Positions 1-5,379 of a DNA stretch of 6,855 nucleotides are shown here, one piece after another. The notes below the pieces were generated by a model. The model ran no database searches and was not told where the DNA came from. It saw nothing but the letters and a program-made list of their open reading frames with translations. A program made the translations under genes and the position numbers. Each line of letters opens with the position of its first letter. Position 1 is the stretch's first letter. The stretch lies in contig CAZZUX010000151.1 in the NCBI GenBank assembly GCA_964657395.1, forward strand, positions 1 through 6,855, given 5' to 3'. The DNA is from G963692885 sp964657395. Its GTDB lineage: Bacteria; Acidobacteriota; Terriglobia; Terriglobales; Acidobacteriaceae.

Positions 1-13
1 TGGAGCTCTAAAT

Positions 14-29
14 TGTTCCACGTGGAACA
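14..29. promoter_or_regulatory. parS: parS site 1 (ParB-binding centromere element)
   Basis: The 16-base perfect palindrome TGTTCCACGTGGAACA matches the widely conserved bacterial parS consensus TGTTNCACGTGNAACA. ParB dimers bind such sites and then load onto DNA as CTP-dependent sliding clamps. The left flank AAAT is shared with the two following copies, but the right flank (TTCC) differs, so this copy is the least symmetric of the three outside the core. Confidence 0.97.
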
Positions 30-51
30 TTCCAGGTTCTGAAGCTCAAAT

Positions 52-67
52 TGTTCCACGTGGAACA
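52..67. promoter_or_regulatory. parS: parS site 2 (ParB-binding centromere element)
   Basis: This is an identical 16-base parS core. The symmetry continues into the flanks, so that positions 47-72 form a 26-base perfect palindrome (CAAAT on the left, ATTTG on the right). Its centre lies 38 bases from that of site 1. Confidence 0.97.
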
Positions 68-88
68 ATTTGGATCGGGGGACTAAAT

Positions 89-104
89 TGTTCCACGTGG
101 AACA
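89..104. promoter_or_regulatory. parS: parS site 3 (ParB-binding centromere element)
   Basis: This is a third identical parS core, centred 37 bases after site 2 and about 90 bases before the parA start. It shares AAAT on the left and AATT on the right with site 2. Placed just upstream of parAB, ParB loaded here could both nucleate the partition complex and repress its own operon; the repression is an inference. Confidence 0.97.
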
Positions 105-194
105 ATTCTCCACCTCTGTGGCCGCTTTTCCACCGTCCGAGGATTGCGTTCCTGCCGTTGCCTCCTCTAAGGTCAGGACAGACCTGGAAATAAG
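105..194 (+). promoter_or_regulatory. parA leader with short hairpin
   Basis: This 90-base gap between the last parS site and parA should hold the parAB promoter or leader, although I see no convincing -35/-10 pair. AGGTC (170-174) and GACCT (181-185) form a 5-bp stem with a 6-base loop directly ahead of the ribosome binding region (GGAAA at 186-190, AAGGTGG at 192-198). Such a hairpin could affect translation start, but it is short enough to be chance. Confidence 0.35.
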
Positions 195-1055
195 GTGGAG
201 ATGACGCAGAAATGCACTGTTCTTGCGATAGCTAACCAAAAGGGTGGCGTCGGCAAGACTACTACTGCTATCAACCTGAGTGCGGCATTGGCGGTCGAGG
301 GCCTGCGGTGCCTGCTGATCGATTGCGATCCGCAGGCAAATTCGACGGGTGGGCTGGGCGTGCCGCGCGATGAAGATCGTTTATCGATCTACGATGTGCT
401 TGTCGGCGGCGTTAATGTCGAGGATGCGATTATGGGCACCGATATTGACACTTTGACCCTGTTACCCGGGAGCAAGGACCTGATTGGCGCCAATGTCGAG
501 ATCATCGGCATGGAACGACGCGAGTTTCGCCTGAAAGATGCGCTGGCACCTGCACTTGTGGCATATGACTACATCATCCTGGACTGTCCGCCTGCGCTCG
601 ACTTCCTGACGCTCAATGCCTTGGTTGCCGCAAATCGCCTGCTAGTGCCGATGCAAGCGGAGTACTTTGCGCTGGAAGGCATCAGCGAGCTGCTGAGTAC
701 GCTTGGAAAAGTACAGGCTGCGTTCAACAAAGACCTCGTCCTGGAAGGGGTGATTCTGACGATGTATGACGAGCGGACCAACCTGGCGCAGCAGGTCACG
801 GAGAACCTCAAGGGTTTTTTCAACGATAAGCTGTTCAAAACAGTGATCCCCAGGAACATCCGGCTGGCTGAAGCACCAAGTCATGGCAAGCCTGTGATGT
901 TGTACGACAACCGTTCCCGCGGATCGGAAGCGTACCGAGAGCTTGCTGACGAGCTGTTGGAGCGTAACAAGGTCGAAAGTCCCCGCGCCAAGGAGCGCAA
1001 AGAACTTGCGGCTGTCCGGAAAAACACAAAGATTCGTTTTTGGCCCTATGCCTAA
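195..1055 (+). CDS. parA: ParA/Soj chromosome-partitioning ATPase
   Basis: This is a Walker-type ATPase of the ParA/MinD family that binds the nucleoid as an ATP dimer. It is released by ParB-stimulated hydrolysis, which moves the origin-proximal parS/ParB complexes apart. Visible motifs are the deviant Walker A KGGVGKTT with its signature lysine at residues 16-23, the A' motif DCDPQ at 43-47, and Walker B IILDCPP at 127-133. The late conserved stretch AEAPSHGKPV lies at 225-234. The length (286 residues) is slightly above a typical chromosomal ParA because of a charged tail after about residue 258. The start is uncertain: GTG at 195 has GGAAA at 186-190, while ATG at 201 (284 residues) has AAGG at 192-195 five bases ahead. 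The gene lies between the parS cluster and parB, 15 bases before parB, so the two are surely co-transcribed. Confidence 0.97.
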   Translation: MEMTQKCTVLAIANQKGGVGKTTTAINLSAALAVEGLRCLLIDCDPQANSTGGLGVPRDEDRLSIYDVLVGGVNVEDAIMGTDIDTLTLLPGSKDLIGANVEIIGMERREFRLKDALAPALVAYDYIILDCPPALDFLTLNALVAANRLLVPMQAEYFALEGISELLSTLGKVQAAFNKDLVLEGVILTMYDERTNLAQQVTENLKGFFNDKLFKTVIPRNIRLAEAPSHGKPVMLYDNRSRGSEAYRELADELLERNKVESPRAKERKELAAVRKNTKIRFWPYA

Positions 1056-1070
1056 TCTGAAAGGATACCT

Positions 1071-2012
1071 ATGACGTCCGCTTCACCCTCTCCGGCTGCC
1101 AGTAAGGACATCAAGCGACGCGCCCTTGGTAAAGGGATAGAATCCCTGCTGCCGGGGAGACCTGCCGACCCCTCAGCAGGCAAAAAGGAAGCTGCGCCGG
1201 AGACTGTGGCTGATACGTCAGGCAAGCCGCGAGAGTTGCCGGTTGAGCTGATTGACCGCAATCCTTACCAGACCCGTACAAACTTTGATGCAGATAAGCT
1301 GGCCGAGCTATCCGAATCGATCAAGGCGTCAGGGGTGGTGCAGCCGATTCTGGTGCGGCCTATAGCCGATCGTTTTCAGTTGATTGCGGGCGAGCGACGC
1401 TGGTTGGCTTCCAAGCTGGCTGGGCTGGCCACGATCCCGGCGATATTGCGCCAGGTTTCGGATGAGCAGGCGATGGAAATGACCATCGTCGAGAACCTGC
1501 AGCGTTCCGATCTGAACCCGATGGAACAGGCGCGGGCGTTCGAACGGCTGGGACGTGAATTCCACATGACGCAGGAGCGAATTGCGGTGCGCACGGGCAA
1601 GGACCGGGCATCGATCGGCAATTTTCTTCGCCTCCTGCGGCTGCCGGACGAGTTGCAGAACCGGGTCGAGACGGGCGAACTCACCTTTGGACATGCGCGG
1701 GCGCTGCTGGCACTTGAGAACCGCGAGGACATACTGGGTGCGGGCCAGAAGGTCTGTGCGCTTGCGATGTCGGTCCGGCAGACGGAGAGTTACGTGCAGG
1801 GACTACTGCATCCGGAGTCAAAGGCGAAGGAACAGAAAAGCGATGATCCTACAGATCCTAATGTGAGGGATGCGCGTGACCGTATCCAAAGGGCGCTGGG
1901 CCTGCGTGTAAAGATTGAAGACAAGAATGGACGGGGACGGGTGATTATCCAGTACTCGCGGCTGGAGGACTTTGACTCGCTCCTGGAGGCGCTGCTTGGT
2001 TCGGAAAATTAG
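1071..2012 (+). CDS. parB: ParB/Spo0J chromosome-partitioning protein (CTPase clamp)
   Basis: ParB recognises parS, binds CTP, closes into a sliding clamp and stimulates ParA. The N-terminal ParA-contacting peptide is visible (RALGKGI, residues 17-23), followed by a Pro/Ala/Lys-rich linker. The CTP-binding ParB/Srx domain spans about 55-150, with GERRW at 107-111 and ENLQR at 141-145. A helix-turn-helix for parS lies near 166-190 (MTQERIAVRTGKDRASIGNF), followed by the rest of the DNA-binding domain to about 217. After a charged linker (about 248-265), a short C-terminal dimerisation domain occupies about 266-310. The length of 313 residues is normal. The ATG has a good GAAAGGA ribosome binding site (1059-1065) five bases ahead. 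The three matching parS sites upstream strongly support the call. The stop codon abuts the next start. Confidence 0.97.
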   Translation: MTSASPSPAASKDIKRRALGKGIESLLPGRPADPSAGKKEAAPETVADTSGKPRELPVELIDRNPYQTRTNFDADKLAELSESIKASGVVQPILVRPIADRFQLIAGERRWLASKLAGLATIPAILRQVSDEQAMEMTIVENLQRSDLNPMEQARAFERLGREFHMTQERIAVRTGKDRASIGNFLRLLRLPDELQNRVETGELTFGHARALLALENREDILGAGQKVCALAMSVRQTESYVQGLLHPESKAKEQKSDDPTDPNVRDARDRIQRALGLRVKIEDKNGRGRVIIQYSRLEDFDSLLEALLGSEN

Positions 2013-2807
2013 ATGAGTGAAGACCCTGTGACACGTGTGCGGAGCGAAGTGCGACAAGGGCAGAGTCCTGTCATCTTCCGATTTCGCGTTTTAATTTTCA
2101 CGCTGCTGTATTTTCTTGGCTTCTATGCTCCATGGTCTCGTTATGGCACGAACGCGCACTCTCTTTCGACGACGTGGATCGTGCTGTCAGGGCTGGCGGC
2201 ACGGACGGGATTGCTGAATCTAGGTAATGCAACTGTCTTTGTTACATTATTGGCAGTTGCAGCCGGGCTGCTGGGTGGATGGCTGCGCTGGTGGGCGACG
2301 GCTTACCTGGGTGCGGGCGTGATGAGCGACAAGAGCCTGCGTGCGGACCGTGTGATGGCTTCGGGACCGTATCGATATCTGCGTAACCCGCTCTACGTGG
2401 GAAACCTGCTGACGTGTGTGGCGGTAGCGATCCTGATGCCGGTTTCGGGAGCGATCGTGTTCCTTGCGGGATGCACGGTGTTGACGCTTGCGCTGGTGGC
2501 TGCGGAGGGTCCGCACCTGGTGCAGCAGCTAGGGGCTGCGTATGACAACTATCGAGCGCTGGTGCCGGGATATGTGCCGGCGATCCGCTCCCAGGTAGAA
2601 GCGTCGACGGCGAAACCGCACTGGGCGCAGGCGCTGGCTGCGGAGATTTTTCACGTGGGCTATGCGCTGTGCCTGCTGGTGTTCGGCTGGCAGTATAACG
2701 TGGAGACGCTGATCCGGTGCCTGCTGATCTGCTTTGGTTTGTCGCTGGTAGCGAACGGGATTGTGTCCATGCGGGAGCTGCGGCCTGCGCCACTTCCCCG
2801 CTCCTAA
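2013..2807 (+). CDS. Membrane methyltransferase, ICMT/PEMT family
   Basis: This is a multi-pass inner-membrane protein of the isoprenylcysteine carboxyl methyltransferase / phospholipid methyltransferase superfamily. These enzymes use S-adenosylmethionine to methylate small or lipid-like substrates at the membrane. The signature GPYRYLRNPLYVGN is at residues 118-131, followed by two hydrophobic helices, E165, and the pattern LGAAYDNYRALVPGYVP at 173-189, which resembles the usual FG..Y..Y...VPR.P ending. Hydrophobic segments lie near 21-40, 73-95, 130-164, 210-228 and 232-252; the last two extend beyond the core domain. The substrate cannot be told; bacterial members usually lack prenylated protein targets. 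The ATG begins at the base after the parB stop, with only GGAAAA (2003-2008) as a ribosome site inside parB, which suggests translational coupling in a parA-parB-methyltransferase operon. Confidence 0.85.
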   Translation: MSEDPVTRVRSEVRQGQSPVIFRFRVLIFTLLYFLGFYAPWSRYGTNAHSLSTTWIVLSGLAARTGLLNLGNATVFVTLLAVAAGLLGGWLRWWATAYLGAGVMSDKSLRADRVMASGPYRYLRNPLYVGNLLTCVAVAILMPVSGAIVFLAGCTVLTLALVAAEGPHLVQQLGAAYDNYRALVPGYVPAIRSQVEASTAKPHWAQALAAEIFHVGYALCLLVFGWQYNVETLIRCLLICFGLSLVANGIVSMRELRPAPLPRS

Positions 2808-2842
2808 GATCAGCCACTTTCGTCGTTACGTTTTATACATCC

Positions 2843-2848
2843 TACAAT
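2843..2848 (+). promoter_or_regulatory. Candidate -10 element (TACAAT) ahead of DUF2461 gene
   Basis: TACAAT matches TATAAT at five of six positions. With normal spacing, transcription would begin at about 2855, which is the A of the ATG. No good -35 hexamer is visible 16-18 bases further upstream (CTTTCG/TCGTCG region), so the call rests on one element only. The preceding stretch (2826-2850) is unusually AT-rich for this window. Confidence 0.35.
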
Positions 2849-2854
2849 AACGAC

Positions 2855-3670
2855 ATGGTGCGCAGTATCGAGATTACGGAACCGACCCGGCCGGTCGTGA
2901 AGACGAAGACCGCGGTGAGAGCGGCTTCGGCAAAGCAGAAGAGTGAGGTTGAAGAGCCTGCGGATGGTTTTACGCTGGAGACGCTGACGTTTCTTCGCGG
3001 GCTGGCCCGGCATAACGATCGCGAATGGTTTGAGGCGCGGCGGGATGTGTATGAGAGTGCGCTTCGGCAGCCGATGCTTGCGATTGTGGAGCAGGTGAAT
3101 GGCGAGATGGGGAAGTTTGCGCCGCTGCATGTGAAGGCGCCAGAAAAGACGGTGCTGCGGATTTATCGCGATACGCGTTTTTCGAAAAGCAAGCTGCCGT
3201 ACAAGCAGCATTATGCGGCGTGGTGGGGCCGGGCCGGGATGCTGAAAACATCGGGTGCAGGGTACTATCTGCATCTCTCGGCGAACCAGTTACAAATAGC
3301 AGCGGGATTGTATATGCCGGACACGGCGCAGACACTGCTGGTGCGGCGCTACCTGCTGGATCACCACGAAGAGTTTCGTTCGATGGTGGCGAGCCGCGCG
3401 TTGAAGGCGAAGATGCAGATGTCTGATCCGCGAGCTTTGACGCGTGCGCCGAAGGGGTTTGCTGCGGATCATCCGGCGATTGACCTGGTGCTGTATCGCA
3501 ACTGGGGAGTGGATGCAGAGCTGCCACCGGAGCAGGCGCTGGGGCCGGAGTTTGCGGGAGTGCTGGCGAAATATTTTCGTGTTGCTGCGCCGCTGGTGGA
3601 CTTCCTCAACGCTCCGCTGGTGAGTGGAGCCGCGGGGCAGAAGCGGCCCATGTTCGGGCTGCCAGGCTGA
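2855..3670 (+). CDS. DUF2461 family protein (TIGR02453-like)
   Basis: The protein (271 residues) matches the DUF2461 family of unknown biochemical function. After a basic, Lys/Thr/Ala-rich tail of about 37 residues, the domain runs from residue 38 to about 250. Hallmarks are LARHNDREWFEARR at 50-63, the core IYRDTRFSKSKLPYK at 103-117 and GAGYYLHLSANQLQIAAG at 134-151. No signal peptide or membrane segment is seen, so it is probably cytoplasmic. The reading frame is open back to a GTG at 2717, but that start would overlap the methyltransferase gene by 90 bases. ATG at 2855 fits the domain better. No Shine-Dalgarno sequence precedes it; a TACAAT element ends 6 bases before the ATG, so the message could be leaderless. 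Family membership is firm, the role unknown. Confidence 0.88.
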   Translation: MVRSIEITEPTRPVVKTKTAVRAASAKQKSEVEEPADGFTLETLTFLRGLARHNDREWFEARRDVYESALRQPMLAIVEQVNGEMGKFAPLHVKAPEKTVLRIYRDTRFSKSKLPYKQHYAAWWGRAGMLKTSGAGYYLHLSANQLQIAAGLYMPDTAQTLLVRRYLLDHHEEFRSMVASRALKAKMQMSDPRALTRAPKGFAADHPAIDLVLYRNWGVDAELPPEQALGPEFAGVLAKYFRVAAPLVDFLNAPLVSGAAGQKRPMFGLPG

Positions 3671-3773
3671 GGCTGAAGGGCTTGTAAGTCCTGAAAAAGC
3701 AGGTAAAACCCCTGCAAAACCGAGTGATGTACAACAAAAGCGGCATATACCCGAAAAATCTGGCCTTTTGCCG

Positions 3774-3803
3774 TTGACAAACCGCGCGGCCAAGCCGCAT
3801 GGT
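3774..3803 (+). promoter_or_regulatory. Candidate sigma-70 promoter for HU gene
   Basis: A perfect -35 hexamer TTGACA is at 3774-3779. The best -10 partner is CATGGT at 3798-3803 after an 18-base spacer. It matches only three of six positions but includes the key second A and last T. Start of transcription would be near 3810. The -35 is strong and the -10 weak, so the promoter may depend on an activator or be a chance match. Confidence 0.4.
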
Positions 3804-3804
3804 T
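3780..3804. repeat. Inverted repeat spanning the candidate promoter spacer
   Basis: AACC (3780-3783) pairs with GGTT (3801-3804), and GCGGC (3786-3790) pairs with GCCGC (3794-3798), around a 3-base CAA loop with a 2-by-2 mismatch in between. The dyad begins at the base after TTGACA and covers the candidate -10. It could be an operator or a hairpin; a short GGTTAACC palindrome (3801-3808) overlaps its right end. Confidence 0.4.
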
Positions 3805-3853
3805 AACCACGGAAGGGTACGCAGACCCGCATAAACACTGGGGTTTGCGCACA

Positions 3854-3875
3854 CCGGCCGGTTGGAGACGGCCGG
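3854..3875 (+). repeat. Hairpin 1 in putative HU leader
   Basis: CCGGCCG (3854-3860) and CGGCCGG (3869-3875) form a perfect 7-bp GC-only stem with an 8-base loop (GTTGGAGA). No T-run follows, so this is not an intrinsic terminator. It may be a structured element of the HU message. Confidence 0.45.
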
Positions 3876-3913
3876 CATCTGTTAGCAAGCGGATGCCCGA
3901 ACCAAGAGGGCTG

Positions 3914-3939
3914 ATCCAGGAAGAAACGTCGGCCTGGAT
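3914..3939 (+). repeat. Hairpin 2 in putative HU leader
   Basis: ATCCAGG (3914-3920) and CCTGGAT (3933-3939) form a perfect 7-bp stem with a 12-base loop. As with the preceding hairpin, no poly-T tract follows. A regulatory role in the leader is an inference. Confidence 0.42.
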
Positions 3940-4025
3940 TTGTGGACTGGGCCTGTGAATACCGGCACCGCGACCGGATCTGGCGGCGAGGCAATCCGTC
4001 ACATCGAAGGGCAACGCGGCTTCAC

Positions 4026-4059
4026 GAAAAGCAACACAGCACTTTGAAAAGCAACACAG
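4026..4059 (+). repeat. 14-base direct repeat abutting the HU ribosome site
   Basis: GAAAAGCAACACAG occurs exactly at 4026-4039 and again at 4046-4059, a period of 20 bases with CACTTT between. The second copy runs into the Shine-Dalgarno sequence AGGAGG (4058-4063). It could be a local duplication, an RNA- or protein-binding site, or a translation enhancer. Confidence 0.75.
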
Positions 4060-4063
4060 GAGG
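4058..4063 (+). promoter_or_regulatory. Strong ribosome binding site of HU gene
   Basis: AGGAGG is a perfect Shine-Dalgarno core nine bases before the ATG at 4073. It is the best ribosome site in the window and fits an abundantly made nucleoid protein. Confidence 0.85.
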
Positions 4064-4072
4064 AACGACAAC

Positions 4073-4369
4073 ATGGCAACAGGACTTACCAAGACGCAGC
4101 TGGTTCGGCACATGGCCGAGAAGCTGGAATTGACCAACAAACAGGCCGCAGCCTTTTTTGATCTGCAGGCTGAAACAGCAGTGAAGGAAACGAAGAAGAA
4201 CGGTGTTTTTGTGATTCCCGGGCTGGGACGCCTGGTGAAGGCAGAACGCAAGGCGCGCATGGGCCGCAATCCGCAGACCGGCGAGGCCATCAAGATCAAG
4301 GCCAAGACCGTGGTGAAGTTCCGCGTGGCGAAGGCTGCGAAGGACACGATCGCTCCGCCGAAGAAGTAA
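4073..4369 (+). CDS. hup: HU family DNA-binding protein
   Basis: This is a small basic nucleoid protein (98 residues; HU is usually about 90) that binds and bends DNA as a dimer. The N-terminal helical dimer region occupies about 1-45 (MATGLTKTQLVRHMAEKLEL at the start). The turn GVFVIPGLGRLVKAERKARM at 44-63 leads into the beta-arm with the conserved GRNPQTGE at 64-71, including the intercalating proline P67. The end APPKK is lysine-rich. The arm continues as IKIKAKTVVKFRVAKAAKD, a variant of the usual ending, so it may be a lineage-specific HU. The gene is monocistronic: a long leader precedes it and a strong terminator follows 46 bases after the stop. IHF is less likely, as the sequence matches the single-gene HU pattern. 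Confidence 0.95.
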   Translation: MATGLTKTQLVRHMAEKLELTNKQAAAFFDLQAETAVKETKKNGVFVIPGLGRLVKAERKARMGRNPQTGEAIKIKAKTVVKFRVAKAAKDTIAPPKK

Positions 4370-4415
4370 CGCCTTCATCGCGCGGGTTGCGTGGTTCAAC
4401 AACTTCTATACGAAC

Positions 4416-4464
4416 TCCCGGGTGCATGGCAGAGAAGTTTTCCTGCCGTGCACCCGGGATTTTT
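4416..4464 (+). terminator. Rho-independent terminator of HU gene
   Basis: The arms 4416-4432 and 4443-4459 pair over 17 bases with a single T-G wobble (T4427 with G4448). The stem begins TCCCGGGTGCA and has a 10-base loop. Five Ts follow (4460-4464). On the opposite strand the stem is not followed by Ts, so it serves mainly HU, although it also separates the convergent tetR gene. Confidence 0.93.
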
Positions 4465-4477
4465 GGTTGGATGTGGG

Positions 4478-5185
4478 TCAACGCCTGGTGGAGGCGTTGA
4501 GGTAGGCGGTGGCGAAGGTGATGAGTTCTTCGCGTGACGCATGCCACTGTTTGGCGGGCCAGGTTTTGTCGGTAGTGGTGGATTCGAGGATGCGGCGGCT
4601 GACGCCGATCATGGCGCCGTGGATGACGGAACCGACGAGTTGTGGATCGGTTTTCAGGCGGGGGCGGGCAGTGGCGAGCATCTCTGCAATGGCATCCCCG
4701 GAACGGCTGCTGGCACGCTTTGAAATTCTTGCGCCTTCGATGTCGCTGCTGACGGAGTAGAGGGCTGCACTGGTGCGCGGGTCCTGCATTTTGGCGGCAA
4801 AGAATGCGTGGATGAGTGCGGTGACCATCTGTTGCGGCGTGTTGCCGGCCTGCTCGGTGCAGACGGTGTCGATGGCGTCTGCGATGCGGGCGAGATGACG
4901 CTTGAGCACGGCCTGCAGGAGTGCGCTTTTGTTGGGGAAGTACTGGTAGAGGGTGCCGACGGAGACGCCGGCACGTGCGGCAACGAGGGTGGTGGTGAGC
5001 TGCTCTTTGCCGGATCTATGCAGGACCTGGATGGTGGCTTCGAGGATGGCTTCAACGCTGGCGGTGGAGCGGGCCTGAACGGGACGTTTGCGGGGCTCAG
5101 TACTGGTCTTACGGGCGGAGCCGGTACTGGCCGTACGGGCGGAGACGCTTCGCGTGTGGCTCGTGGCTGCTTCCGTTGGTCGCAT
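4478..5185 (-). CDS. TetR/AcrR family transcriptional regulator
   Basis: This is a dimeric repressor of the TetR class. The N-terminal DNA-binding domain spans about residues 38-90, with the helix-turn-helix TTTLVAARAGVSVGTLYQYF at 64-83 followed by PNKSALLQAVL. The rest (about 95-235) is the variable helical ligand-binding and dimer domain, and the ligand cannot be predicted. The first 38 residues form an unusual Ser/Thr/Ala/Arg-rich tail containing an 8-residue tandem repeat. The ATG at 5185 is the only ATG/GTG/TTG start before the domain that I find, but no Shine-Dalgarno sequence precedes it. The gene converges on HU and diverges from the aldo/keto reductase gene, a typical layout for a local repressor and its target. 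Its coding strand is C-rich, opposite to the neighbouring + strand genes. Confidence 0.92.
   Translation of the reverse strand: MRPTEAATSHTRSVSARTASTGSARKTSTEPRKRPVQARSTASVEAILEATIQVLHRSGKEQLTTTLVAARAGVSVGTLYQYFPNKSALLQAVLKRHLARIADAIDTVCTEQAGNTPQQMVTALIHAFFAAKMQDPRTSAALYSVSSDIEGARISKRASSRSGDAIAEMLATARPRLKTDPQLVGSVIHGAMIGVSRRILESTTTDKTWPAKQWHASREELITFATAYLNASTRR
5100..5144. repeat. 24-base tandem duplication inside the tetR tail
   Basis: Two 21-base blocks at 5100-5120 and 5124-5144 differ at only two positions, with a period of 24 bases (both begin GTACTGG and end TACGGGCGGAG). In the TetR reading frame this gives the two 8-residue units VSARTAST and GSARKTST. The in-frame period suggests slippage duplication of a disordered tail. 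Confidence 0.8.
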
Positions 5186-5301
5186 GATGGGTTTGGTGAC
5201 GATTGGGGCTTTGATGCTTCCAGGCTTCAGATGCGGGAGATGGGCATTCGGGTTCGCGCCGTCTGCGTTCGTTGTGGTCAGCGATGGAACCGGTCTGGAG
5301 G

Positions 5302-5356
5302 AAAGCGCATGGCTTCGCCACTCCCACCCTGGCTGCGTGAAGAGAGGGCACCCGGA
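5302..5356. repeat. Possible dispersed intergenic repeat (acidobacterial style)
   Basis: The stretch has a left block AAAGCGCATGGCTTCGCCA (5302-5320), then TCCCACCCT (5322-5330) and AGGGCACCCGGA (5345-5356). A nearly identical version of the left block (AAAGCGGATGCTTCGCCA) ends the window at 6835-6852. From memory, paired CCCACCC and GGGCACCC blocks recur between genes in Terriglobia genomes. The match between the two copies here is seen directly; the family claim is recollection. Confidence 0.4.
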
Positions 5357-5379
5357 CTCTCGTGAAATCAGCTGGGAGC

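Larger units (their letters stand above)
3671..4072 (+). other. Long non-coding region and probable HU leader
   Basis: These 402 bases carry no convincing gene; the short reading frames seen are arginine-rich and protein-unlike. The first part contains two mutually exclusive small stems: CCTG (3690-3693) with CAGG (3700-3703), and GCAGG (3699-3703) with CCTGC (3711-3715). Neither has a T-run, so no clear terminator is seen for the DUF2461 gene. Then follow the TTGACA element with an overlapping inverted repeat, two 7-bp stems in the putative leader and a direct repeat near the ribosome site, each listed separately. If transcription starts near 3810, the HU message would have a leader of about 260 bases. 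Confidence 0.6.

Noticed and set aside
1..13. Possible end of an upstream gene (TAA at 9-11 in one frame), such as rsmG/gidB, which often precedes parA.
   Set aside because: Only a few codons would be visible, and a stop in one of three frames is expected by chance.
2242..2817. A 191-residue frame on the - strand.
   Set aside because: It is the antisense shadow of the methyltransferase gene, is rich in Pro, Ser and Ala, and shows no domain.
2717..2854. Upstream extension of the DUF2461 gene to GTG 2717.
   Set aside because: It would overlap the methyltransferase gene by 90 bases and adds sequence unlike the family; ATG 2855 fits better.
2970..3527. A 185-residue frame on the - strand.
   Set aside because: It is antisense to the strongly supported DUF2461 gene, with shadow-like Ser/Pro/Ala composition.
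3942..4133. A 63-residue + strand frame in the HU leader, considered as a leader peptide.
   Set aside because: It overlaps the HU start in another frame, has no ribosome site, and is Arg/Trp-rich without protein-like pattern.
3469..4347. A 292-residue frame on the - strand crossing the HU leader.
   Set aside because: It runs antisense through the ends of two real genes, has a Cys/Ser/Arg-rich composition and no recognisable motif.
4808..5365. A 185-residue glycine-rich + strand frame.
   Set aside because: Its Gly/Asp-rich pattern is the antisense image of the tetR codons; the TetR domain on the other strand is clear.
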